Origin: Nitrososphaeraceae archaeon
GTDB lineage: Archaea > Thermoproteota > Nitrososphaeria > Nitrososphaerales > Nitrososphaeraceae
Direction of reading: 5' to 3'
NCBI GenBank assembly: GCA_029240395.1
Contig: JAREAJ010000023.1
Span: 1 to 10,351, forward strand
Length of the DNA stretch: 10,351 nucleotides
The translations under genes were made by a program, and so were the position numbers. The notes beneath the pieces were generated by a model that was given only the letters and a program-made list of their open reading frames with translations, did not search any database and had not been told where the DNA came from. Of the stretch, positions 1 to 5,874 are shown one piece after another. Within the stretch, counting starts at the first letter, position 1. Every line of letters begins with the position of its first letter.

Positions 1-129
1 GGGAAGGGAACCAGGTGGTGTAAAAGATGCGGCCAATACACAGCATTAATACAGAAGTATGACCTGATGTTATGCAGACAATGTTTCAGAGAAGTAGCTT
101 CAAGTCTGGGTTTTATCAAGTATCAGTAA
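1..129 (+). CDS. rps14: 30S ribosomal protein S14 (zinc-binding type), 3' part
   Basis: Only the last 42 codons are present, in frame 1 from the window edge to TAA at 127-129. The peptide carries two CxxC pairs (Cys7/Cys10 and Cys25/Cys28, numbered from the edge) around the stretch LCRQCFRE, the zinc-ribbon signature of the short archaeal/eukaryotic S14 (uS14). It ends GFIKYQ, close to the usual GFxKY C-terminus. The protein binds the 3' major domain of 16S rRNA in the small-subunit head. The start lies outside the window, so total length and start codon cannot be judged. S8 follows 19 nt later and L6 after that, the standard spc-operon order in archaea, so the genes are probably co-transcribed. 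Confidence 0.95.
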   Translation, partial: GKGTRWCKRCGQYTALIQKYDLMLCRQCFREVASSLGFIKYQ

Positions 130-148
130 CGGTGGTCTGACACTCAAA

Positions 149-541
149 ATGCCTGCTTTAAACGTATTATCCAACCTCTTTACGACTCTATATAACAACG
201 AGACAAGAAGGAAAAAAGAATGCATTGTAATCCCTTCTTCTAGGTTTTCAAGTGATGTCTTGCGGACCATGCAGAAATATCGTTACATCGGAGAATTTGA
301 ACAAATCGACGATGCTCGGGCTGGTAAGTTTCGGATTCAACTGCTAGCGAAAATCACAAAGTGCGGAATTATAACACCTAGATTCAGCGTAAAGAAGGAT
401 GGATATTTAGACTGGGAGCGTCAGTATCTTCCAGCCTATAGCATGGGATTATTAGTCGTTTCTACAAGCGAAGGGATAATGTCACACCATGAAGCACAGG
501 AAAGAGGTCTTGGAGGTATTTTAATAGGCTATGTCTACTAA
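149..541 (+). CDS. rps8: 30S ribosomal protein S8
   Basis: This 130-aa protein matches the usual length of archaeal S8 (uS8). It begins MPALNVLSNLFTTLYNNE, the typical archaeal opening, and ends with the family's conserved C-terminal block (LLVVSTSEGIMSHHEAQERGLGG followed by a short aromatic tail). S8 binds helix 21 of 16S rRNA in the central domain and is an early assembly protein. The ATG at 149 is preceded by a GGTGG stretch at 131-135 that could pair with the 16S 3' end at somewhat long spacing. The last 11 nt overlap the L6 start, so translational coupling is likely. A GGAGGT at 512-517 inside S8 is the probable ribosome binding site for L6. Confidence 0.97.
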   Translation: MPALNVLSNLFTTLYNNETRRKKECIVIPSSRFSSDVLRTMQKYRYIGEFEQIDDARAGKFRIQLLAKITKCGIITPRFSVKKDGYLDWERQYLPAYSMGLLVVSTSEGIMSHHEAQERGLGGILIGYVY

Positions 542-1073
542 AGAAAAAGCCGAAGTGTTGATCCCGGAAAACGTCAATATAATAAAACGAGACCATATTG
601 TGGTAGTCACCGGTCGTAAAGGAACTATAAGCAAAGATATCCATAAATTGCCGGCGGCGATAACCGTAACTGACAGGACAGTAACAATAGAACCGGATGG
701 TAAAAGAAAGAGCGACCTTGCGATAACTAACACGGCAAAAAGCATTATCGCTAACATGTTCAAAGGTGTCGAGAAAGGGTATGTTTATAAATTAAAAATA
801 GTTTTTGCGCACTTTCCAATTACTGTAAGGGTCAAAGGCAGAGAGATACATGTTGAAAACTTTTTTGGTGAACGATCGGCTAGGATTTCACATATAGTGG
901 GCGATACTACAAAAGTTAGCGTAATGGGTGATGATGTGGTTGTCGATGGCCCTAGCCTTGAGGATGTTTCTCAGACAGCAGCCAATATCGAATCTTCGAC
1001 AAAAGTAAAAGGTAAGGATCAGAGGGTGTTTCTAGATGGATTGTATATCTATTCTAGGAATGAGGGAGAGTGA
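531..1073 (+). CDS. rpl6: 50S ribosomal protein L6
   Basis: The 180-aa length and sequence fit archaeal L6 (uL6). The N-terminal half opens with the IPENVNIIKRDHIVVVTGRKG block of the first L6 fold. The second repeat contains the RVKGREIHVENFFGERSAR segment, typical of archaeal/eukaryotic L6 and responsible for contacting 23S rRNA near the sarcin-ricin region. The start ATG overlaps the end of S8 by 11 nt and has a good Shine-Dalgarno (GGAGGT at 512-517). In many archaea the spc operon continues with L32e, L19e, L18, S5, L30 and L15, but here it stops after L6, followed by a palindrome/oligo-T element and an unrelated operon. Confidence 0.97.
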   Translation: MSTKEKAEVLIPENVNIIKRDHIVVVTGRKGTISKDIHKLPAAITVTDRTVTIEPDGKRKSDLAITNTAKSIIANMFKGVEKGYVYKLKIVFAHFPITVRVKGREIHVENFFGERSARISHIVGDTTKVSVMGDDVVVDGPSLEDVSQTAANIESSTKVKGKDQRVFLDGLYIYSRNEGE

Positions 1074-1166
1074 CACAGCGTGTCATTTGTATTTAAAGGC
1101 AGAACATTATATGGTGTTTACTCAGAGAGATTAATCCCGGCAGCTGTTTCTAGGCGGGAACTTAAA

Positions 1167-1190
1167 CAGATAATTATCTGTCCTTTTTTT
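1167..1190 (+). terminator. Palindrome plus oligo-T, likely terminator of the ribosomal operon
   Basis: CAGATAATTATCTG at 1167-1180 is a perfect 14-nt palindrome, followed by TCC and seven T (1184-1190). Archaeal RNA polymerase terminates mainly at oligo-T, so the T run is the more meaningful part. The element lies about 95 nt after the L6 stop and 24 nt before the next start codon, which fits the end of the ribosomal transcript. The AT-rich palindrome could instead be a protein-binding site or TATA-like element for the next operon. Confidence 0.5.
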
Positions 1191-1213
1191 CTTAAAGTGT
1201 AGCAAGAGAACTA

Positions 1214-1909
1214 ATGAAAGCGGTTATACTCGCTGGCGGATTAGGAAAGCGTTTGAGACCGTTGACTGACGAAAGGCCTAAGCCTATGATAGAGGTCCTA
1301 GATCAGCCCATTATAGAATGGCAAATAAAATGGTTCAAAAAGTTCGGAATTGGTGAAATTGTAATCTGCGTAGGATATCTAAAAGAACACATTATTGATT
1401 ACATCGGTAGTGGGAGCAGGTTCGGAGTGAAAGTAGGATATGCGGTAGAAGAAGAACCCTTGGGTACTGGCGGAGCACTCAAGAATGCTCAGAGTCTCTT
1501 GGGCGGAACGAAAAATGATGGTTTTTTCATGGTGAACGGAGACATATTGACAGATCTCGATCCGAATGTCTTACGCGACGGGGCAACGTCATCCGCTATA
1601 GCCGTTGTTCCCCTGAGAAGTCCGTTTGGTGTGATTGAGCTAGACAACTACTCCAACATCATCCGCTTTGTAGAAAAGCCGCAAATTAAGGACAGGTGGA
1701 TCAACGCCGGAGTGTATTACTTTGGGTCAGATGTCTTTGGTTATCTGCCAGACAGCGGCAATATTGAGGTAACTGCCCTTCCGGTAATGATTAAGGAGAA
1801 GAGAATCAAGGCGATACGATATGAGAGGTCCTTTTGGCGATCTATCGATTCACATAAGGATATCGAAGAAGCGAGCAAGGAGATAAAGAGCAGCAGCTTG
1901 TTATTATGA
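1214..1909 (+). CDS. Sugar-1-phosphate nucleotidyltransferase
   Basis: This 231-aa enzyme of the NTP_transferase family couples a nucleoside triphosphate to a sugar-1-phosphate, releasing pyrophosphate, to make an NDP-sugar for surface polysaccharide, glycolipid or N-glycan assembly. The N-terminus carries the nucleotide-binding signature (LAGGLGKRLRPLT followed by RPKPM, residues 6-25). Also visible are the GTGGAL motif (84-89), the metal-binding Asp in VNGD (Asp110), EKP (154-156) and NAGVYYF (164-170). There is no left-handed beta-helix C-terminal domain, so it is the short single-domain form. The sequence does not settle whether the product is GDP-mannose, dTDP-glucose or UDP-glucose. It heads a compact operon and its stop overlaps the next start (ATGA). 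No strong Shine-Dalgarno is visible. Confidence 0.88.
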   Translation: MKAVILAGGLGKRLRPLTDERPKPMIEVLDQPIIEWQIKWFKKFGIGEIVICVGYLKEHIIDYIGSGSRFGVKVGYAVEEEPLGTGGALKNAQSLLGGTKNDGFFMVNGDILTDLDPNVLRDGATSSAIAVVPLRSPFGVIELDNYSNIIRFVEKPQIKDRWINAGVYYFGSDVFGYLPDSGNIEVTALPVMIKEKRIKAIRYERSFWRSIDSHKDIEEASKEIKSSSLLL

Positions 1910-2901
1910 TAATTGAGCGCATAGGTTACAGCCTAGGAATGTTGTCTGCCCCGGAAGAGATGCTGTCGGCCGGAATGGAGGCAGAACGTAATGCGAATAC
2001 GCATTCCCTTTGGGTTCCAGAGTCATGGGGGCGTGAAGCATTCTCTTCGCTCGGGGCTCTTTCCCAGGTAACTAAGAGAGCACGTCTCGGGAGCTCAATA
2101 GTAAGTATATTTTCGAGACCTCCTTCTACTATTGCGATGTCAGCAGCGACGGTCGATGTCTTTTCCAATAACAGGATGATAATGGGACTAGGAGCTGGCA
2201 CACCTATTTTGGCTGGCAACTGGCACGGATCAAAATTCGAATACCCAGTTCAAAGAATGAGAGAATATATTGAATGTATACGTCTTCTACTCACGGGAGA
2301 GCCTGTCAGCTACGAAGGAAAGGTTTGCAGAATAAAGAATTTCAAACTGGCATTTAAGCCGAAAAGGCAAAGTATTCCCGTTTATGTGGCAGCTGTTAAT
2401 CCGCGGATGATTTCCTTATCGACTTTAATTGCAGACGGCGTGCTGCTCTACCTGCGTCCTGAGCACGAACTTCGTGATGTAGTGGCAACATTACAGTCTG
2501 AACGTCGAGGAACGGACTTCGAAATCGCTAGCGTGTTTATAACCTCTGTGTTTGATAAGGATCCCCAAAAAGGAAGAGATAAAGCTGCCAAAACTCTGGC
2601 GTTCTATGCATCTGTCGGTAAATATTACAACAGGTTTCTAGCTGAGAACGGATTTAGGAAAGAAGTACAAGAGATAACCTACGAGTACCAAAATAATGGA
2701 TTGCTTGCAGCAAGTAAATCGGTGCCAGATAAGATGCTAGACTCCCTAGCCATATGCGGTAACCGCGAGGATTGTATAAAGAGCATCAGTAAATTTATGG
2801 CTACTGGAATTACGCTACCAATTATTCAGATAAATGCCATTGATGATGACGCTGAAGGCTCAATAAGAGACGTTTTCGCGGCTTTCAATGGAAATGCGTG
2901 A
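1906..2901 (+). CDS. Luciferase-like (LLM class) F420/FMN-dependent oxidoreductase
   Basis: The 331-aa protein belongs to the bacterial-luciferase-like TIM-barrel superfamily, which includes F420-dependent methylenetetrahydromethanopterin reductase (Mer) and FMN monooxygenases. Family features are the N-terminal strand followed by LWVPESWGREAF (35-46), a P-x-x-x-A-M segment (72-79), the NNRMIMGLGAG block (88-98) typical of the cofactor site, QRMREYIECIRLLLTGEPVSYEGK (116-139), and PVYVAAVNPRM (158-168). These residues place it nearer the F420-dependent branch, an inference. The physiological substrate cannot be read from the sequence, and it should not be named mer without phylogeny. It overlaps the nucleotidyltransferase by 4 nt and the thiolase by 14 nt, so all three are probably translated from one mRNA. 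Confidence 0.85.
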   Translation: MIIERIGYSLGMLSAPEEMLSAGMEAERNANTHSLWVPESWGREAFSSLGALSQVTKRARLGSSIVSIFSRPPSTIAMSAATVDVFSNNRMIMGLGAGTPILAGNWHGSKFEYPVQRMREYIECIRLLLTGEPVSYEGKVCRIKNFKLAFKPKRQSIPVYVAAVNPRMISLSTLIADGVLLYLRPEHELRDVVATLQSERRGTDFEIASVFITSVFDKDPQKGRDKAAKTLAFYASVGKYYNRFLAENGFRKEVQEITYEYQNNGLLAASKSVPDKMLDSLAICGNREDCIKSISKFMATGITLPIIQINAIDDDAEGSIRDVFAAFNGNA

Positions 2902-4000
2902 AGAAGTCGCTGTTATAGCTTCTGCAACCTCAAGGTTCACAAAGAAGGAGCCGTCTATCCTTGAGCTCTCTTGTCAGCCGGCTCTTAAAATCTTTCGAGA
3001 AACCAATATTGATCGCACCGAAGTCGATTCGGTTATAGTATCTACTTGTTCAATGCTTCAGTACACTTCCAGCATAGTTTGTGAAATGTTGGGAATAAGA
3101 CCGAATAAATCATGTCGTCTAGATAACCTCTGCAATTCCGGGTCTATAGCAATAGCGTCTGCGTGCTCGGAAATAGCGGCAGGATTCAGCGACTGTGCAC
3201 TAGTCATTGGAGCAGAGATTATAAGTAATAGTTCGGCCAAGAAACTAGAATGGGACCTCACAAGAGGACAGTTTAACCATCCGGTTCATTGGGCGTCGTT
3301 ATTTGCACGTTCACATATGCGGAAATTTGGCACAACAGAGGAGCAAATGGCCTTAGTTGCGGTAAAGAACCGCAAGAATTCGTCGAAAAACCCTCTTGCG
3401 TTATTCAGGAATAAGATAACACTCGAAGAGGTTATCAACTCGAAAAAAATATCTGATCCCATAAAGTTACTTGATTCTTCTTATGTTTGTTCAGGCTCTT
3501 CCGCTGTGATACTGGCTTCAAAGGAGAAGGCAAAGAAATTGACTGATAATCCCGTTTGGATAAAGGGAATTGGGCAGAAGACAACTTGCGCGAGTCTTTC
3601 GCAATTACTAAGTAAACACGACGTCGGATTTACGACGACACAAGAAGCTGCAAGACAAGCATATAAGATGTCTCAAAAAAGACCGGAAGACATTGATGTT
3701 GCTGAATTACACGATGCTTTTACTATTACCGAAATCATGGCGTACGAGGACTTATTTCTTACAAAGAAGGGAGAAGGAGGTAAGTTTGTCACGCAAGAAC
3801 AGCTATCTATTAATCCACGCGGGGGACTTTTGGGATGTGGGCATCCTATAGGATGTACCGGAGTAGCCCAGGTCGCGGAAATAGCGGCGCAGTTAGCTGG
3901 GCGAGCAGGACAGACCCAAGTCAAGGGTTGTAAGACAGGATTGGTTCACAATATGGCCGCCGCGGGGACCTCATCTTCAGTACTGGTGCTTGGGCAGTAG
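2888..4000 (+). CDS. Thiolase (acetyl-CoA acetyltransferase / SCP-x-like, archaeal type)
   Basis: This 370-aa thiolase-superfamily enzyme would perform Claisen condensation or thiolysis of acyl-CoA. The nucleophilic Cys is Cys82 in DNLCNSGSIAIASA. His275 lies in AELHDAFT, His319 in the GCGHPIGCTG loop, and the C-terminal HN (His354) replaces the second Cys of classical thiolases, as in the SCP-x/archaeal group. This group usually works with a DUF35 partner, and one follows 7 nt downstream. No HMG-CoA synthase gene is beside it, unlike the known archaeal thiolase/DUF35/HMGCS complexes, so a mevalonate role is not assured. The ATG at 2888 lies inside the upstream gene; another ATG at 2894 would remove two residues. 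Substrate is unknown; see the finding on a possible biotin-precursor role. Confidence 0.88.
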   Translation: MEMREEVAVIASATSRFTKKEPSILELSCQPALKIFRETNIDRTEVDSVIVSTCSMLQYTSSIVCEMLGIRPNKSCRLDNLCNSGSIAIASACSEIAAGFSDCALVIGAEIISNSSAKKLEWDLTRGQFNHPVHWASLFARSHMRKFGTTEEQMALVAVKNRKNSSKNPLALFRNKITLEEVINSKKISDPIKLLDSSYVCSGSSAVILASKEKAKKLTDNPVWIKGIGQKTTCASLSQLLSKHDVGFTTTQEAARQAYKMSQKRPEDIDVAELHDAFTITEIMAYEDLFLTKKGEGGKFVTQEQLSINPRGGLLGCGHPIGCTGVAQVAEIAAQLAGRAGQTQVKGCKTGLVHNMAAAGTSSSVLVLGQ

Positions 4001-4007
4001 CTAAAGA

Positions 4008-4373
4008 TTGATTGTCAGCCTATTCCTGAACAGTCTTAGAAAAAAAAGGTTTGCTATTCCCTATTGCACCAAGTGCGATTCAGCGGCATGGCCGCCTGTT
4101 GAACGATGCTACTATTGCATGTCTCGCGTAAGATTAAGAAAAATTCGCACTCCTGTAGGTCATCTTATTGAGTATACGACGGCATATAATATGTCTAGAC
4201 CCCTGAAATTCGGAATTGTTAACATAGGCGGAATTAACATAATTGGTTCCTTGGATTTAAGCATCTCACCCAGCGTTGGGATGAAGGTGAAAATGATAAA
4301 TTGCGGAATATCACCTAACGGTACTCCCTTCTATGAATTTGACAAGTATGTAAAACGAAGAGGCAAATCATAA
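4008..4373 (+). CDS. DUF35 family Zn-ribbon / OB-fold protein, thiolase partner
   Basis: The 121-aa protein has the two-part architecture of DUF35 proteins. An N-terminal rubredoxin-like zinc ribbon has cysteines at 20, 23, 34 and 37 (YCTKC and RCYYC). An OB-fold-like region from about residue 45 begins GHLIEYTTAY. In archaea these small proteins bridge or channel acyl-CoA for thiolases, which matches its place 7 nt after the thiolase stop. The frame has a stop at 4002-4004, so TTG at 4008 is the first usable start and there is no ATG before the zinc ribbon. The charged tail (KYVKRRGKS) ends the operon. The C-terminal OB part looks slightly short but complete. Confidence 0.85.
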   Translation: MIVSLFLNSLRKKRFAIPYCTKCDSAAWPPVERCYYCMSRVRLRKIRTPVGHLIEYTTAYNMSRPLKFGIVNIGGINIIGSLDLSISPSVGMKVKMINCGISPNGTPFYEFDKYVKRRGKS

Positions 4374-4394
4374 AAAGTATACCCTCAAGTGAAT

Positions 4395-4430
4395 AGAATA
4401 TATGACATGGTAGTTCACATGGATTACCAT
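4395..4430 (+). promoter_or_regulatory. TATA-like element plus inverted repeat upstream of the 4436 gene
   Basis: AGAATATATG at 4395-4404 resembles an archaeal TATA box and would place transcription start roughly 26 nt downstream, near 4426, just before the ATG at 4436. Between them, ATGGTA (4407-4412) and TACCAT (4425-4430) form a 6-bp inverted repeat with a 12-nt spacer. The position over the expected start site suits a repressor operator or a short mRNA hairpin. Read by eye only. Confidence 0.4.
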
Positions 4431-4435
4431 ATGCT

Positions 4436-4795
4436 ATGTCCTCGGACAGATTTGTAGATGACAGGTTACTAACAAGCAGAGACGCACTCAATAAATCGCA
4501 ATTAAAAATAAAATTGGTCGATATCGACGGGAACGCGAGGGATTACTCTCAAAGATTTGGACAAAGAGTTTTAGTAAAAAAAATTCTAGTTACAATTAGA
4601 TATCTGGATACCGAACAGATAGAAGAAGTAGAACTGGACTTGGAGGAATTAGAGTCAAGAATTAAAAGAGAAAGGCTATTTTCTTCCTCGAACCGATGGG
4701 TATCACCTGGCGAGATAAAGAATAACTACGTCATCTCGAGTCGCCATCTGGATCTGCTTTCAGATGCAATTGCACTTGACATTATATCATTCTAA
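4436..4795 (+). CDS. Hypothetical protein, 119 aa
   Basis: I do not recognise this protein. It is 119 aa, soluble-looking and highly charged, with no signal peptide, no membrane segment and no cysteine. A beta-rich middle (QLKIKLVDIDGNARDY and VLVKKILVTIRYLD) leads into an acidic then basic helix (EEVELDLEELESRIKRERLF) and a C-terminal helical stretch ending LLSDAIALDIISF. The reading frame is open with natural codon use, a plausible ATG start (a second ATG at 4431 is in another frame and stops quickly), a TATA-like element upstream and an oligo-T after its stop, so it looks like a real monocistronic gene. It sits apart from the thiolase operon by 62 nt. Confidence 0.65.
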   Translation: MSSDRFVDDRLLTSRDALNKSQLKIKLVDIDGNARDYSQRFGQRVLVKKILVTIRYLDTEQIEEVELDLEELESRIKRERLFSSSNRWVSPGEIKNNYVISSRHLDLLSDAIALDIISF

Positions 4796-4842
4796 TCCCC
4801 CGGATTAATTCTCTCGATAGTCGACATAAGGTGAACAATTGC

Positions 4843-4848
4843 TTTTTT
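4843..4848 (+). terminator. Oligo-T terminator after the 119-aa gene
   Basis: A run of six T lies 47 nt after the TAA of the 119-aa gene and before the opposing tRNA. Archaeal terminators are often just such runs. No strong hairpin precedes it. Confidence 0.4.
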
Positions 4849-4873
4849 CGGTGATAGAATCTAAGCATATGAG

Positions 4874-4984
4874 CGCCGCTGATCAGACTCGAACTGATGA
4901 CCCACTGGTTAACAGCCAGTTGAGCTTCATAGTCCTAACACCAAGAGACTATGTATTTGCTCTACCATGCTGAGCTACAGCGGC
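4874..4984 (-). tRNA. tRNA-Asn(GUU) with a 37-nt intron
   Basis: Read on the minus strand, the acceptor arm is GCCGCTG pairing with CAGCGGC plus discriminator G. The D-stem is GCTC/GAGC with GG in the loop. The anticodon arm is ACTGG-CTGTTAA-CCAGT, giving anticodon GTT (Asn). The T arm is ATCAG-TTCGAGT-CTGAT with the conserved TTC. All stems pair perfectly once 37 nt after the D-stem are removed, leaving a 74-nt mature tRNA. CCA is not encoded. A TATA-like box on the same strand sits at the right distance upstream. The gene lies between the plus-strand 119-aa gene and minus-strand bioD. Confidence 0.95.
4922..4958 (-). other. Intron of tRNA-Asn at the D-arm/anticodon-arm junction
   Basis: The 37 nt between GAGC (end of D-stem) and ACTGG (start of anticodon stem) contain a 7-bp hairpin, CATAGTC/GACTATG. 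They end in GCTC, which can pair with the exon GAGC as a 4-bp central helix flanked by A-rich bulges, a relaxed bulge-helix-bulge target for the archaeal splicing endonuclease. Because A residues repeat at both junctions, the boundary can slide by up to 2 nt without changing the product, so the position is 25/26 or 26/27 rather than the canonical 37/38. Confidence 0.85.
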
Positions 4985-5008
4985 GCATTATAGAAGGGAT
5001 TCCTACGC

Positions 5009-5018
5009 AAAAATAAAT
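5009..5018 (-). promoter_or_regulatory. TATA-like box of tRNA-Asn
   Basis: On the minus strand this reads ATTTATTTTT, centred about 29 nt upstream of the mature 5' end at 4984. That is the spacing expected for an archaeal TATA box with a transcription start a few bases before the tRNA. Confidence 0.5.
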
Positions 5019-5133
5019 GTTTAGCTAAAATTATTGTTCCGTCGAGAGAGGCTGGATCAAGCCTTGTTTCTGTTATCGAGCTTGCATCTTTACTTGTAAT
5101 TAGCTTCATTGCACACATTGACCAGTTAGGGCA

Positions 5134-5835
5134 TTATAATTTCTTGTATAAGTGGGGGAAATTTTTAAGCTTGTATGCGACAACATTTGGAGCCGGATCT
5201 TCAATAAAGGGGATGACCGCTAACACTCTGACGCCTGACACCTTTTCAATCGTTTTGACTATTGCTTTTTTCTTAACAGGTCCTTCCCAACTGGACAAGT
5301 CATTGAGGATGATTCCCTCCACATTTAGATTGTAATCATAACAAGCAGCCAACGTTAGTAATGTATGATTTATCATGCCCAACCCGAATCGCGCTACTAT
5401 GACAATTGGGAGATTTGTGGCCGCAGCGAAGTCCGCAAGGTTCTTCTTCCTAGTCAAGGGCACCAAGATTCCACCTAAGCCCTCGACGACCATAATGTCG
5501 TGAATGGATGCGAGGGCCGAGTAACACCTTACTGCACCTGAAAAATCAACCCTGTTGGACTTTTTTAGTCTACTGGCGGTATATGGAGCTGTAGGCAAAG
5601 AGGAGAAGTAAGGGTTGATATCTTCCTGTTTGTCACCTATCTCTGCGGCCAACGCAAGTTTGGATACATCTTCCGAATTAAAAATCGAGCTGTATTTTCT
5701 ACTCGCTGCTGCAAATGGCTTCATTATTCCTACGTTTATTCCTTTTTTTTTCAGGGACAAGGCAATGGCTGACGCAATTGTAGTTTTCCCAACACAAGTG
5801 TCAGTTCCAACAACAAAAAACCCCTTTCTCTTCAA
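5134..5835 (-). CDS. bioD: Dethiobiotin synthetase
   Basis: The 233-aa enzyme carboxylates and closes the ureido ring of 7,8-diaminopelargonate using CO2 and ATP. It has the P-loop GTDTCVGKT (residues 10-18), Lys39 in the MKPF segment that binds the carbamate/substrate, the VVEGLGGILVPL block with Glu118, the GLGMINHTLLT segment (151-161) and ILND with Asn178 for nucleotide-base contact. Length is normal for BioD. The start is TTG at 5835-5833; a frame stop lies about 33 nt upstream with no ATG or GTG between, and TTG leaves the usual few residues before GFFVVGTD. It is divergent from bioA with 39 bp between the preferred starts, so the two share a promoter region. Confidence 0.95.
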   Translation of the reverse strand: MKRKGFFVVGTDTCVGKTTIASAIALSLKKKGINVGIMKPFAAASRKYSSIFNSEDVSKLALAAEIGDKQEDINPYFSSLPTAPYTASRLKKSNRVDFSGAVRCYSALASIHDIMVVEGLGGILVPLTRKKNLADFAAATNLPIVIVARFGLGMINHTLLTLAACYDYNLNVEGIILNDLSSWEGPVKKKAIVKTIEKVSGVRVLAVIPFIEDPAPNVVAYKLKNFPHLYKKL

Positions 5836-5874
5836 GTAACAATTTATTATTTGCTCTTCTTGAATTTAATTGGA
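5836..5874. promoter_or_regulatory. Overlapping divergent bioD/bioA promoter
   Basis: This is the 39-bp gap between the bioD TTG and the preferred bioA TTG. On the plus strand ATTTATTAT (5842-5850) lies about 26 nt before position 5872, fitting a leaderless bioA start at 5875. On the minus strand AATTAAATTC (5871-5862) lies about 26 nt before position 5841, fitting a near-leaderless bioD. Each TATA-like box would sit between the other gene's TATA and start site, so the two pre-initiation complexes would collide. Confidence 0.5.

Noticed and set aside
1080..1202. 40-codon GTG-started ORF just after L6
   Set aside because: It runs through the palindrome and oligo-T element, has no recognisable motif and does not resemble L32e or another spc protein. 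Most likely chance.
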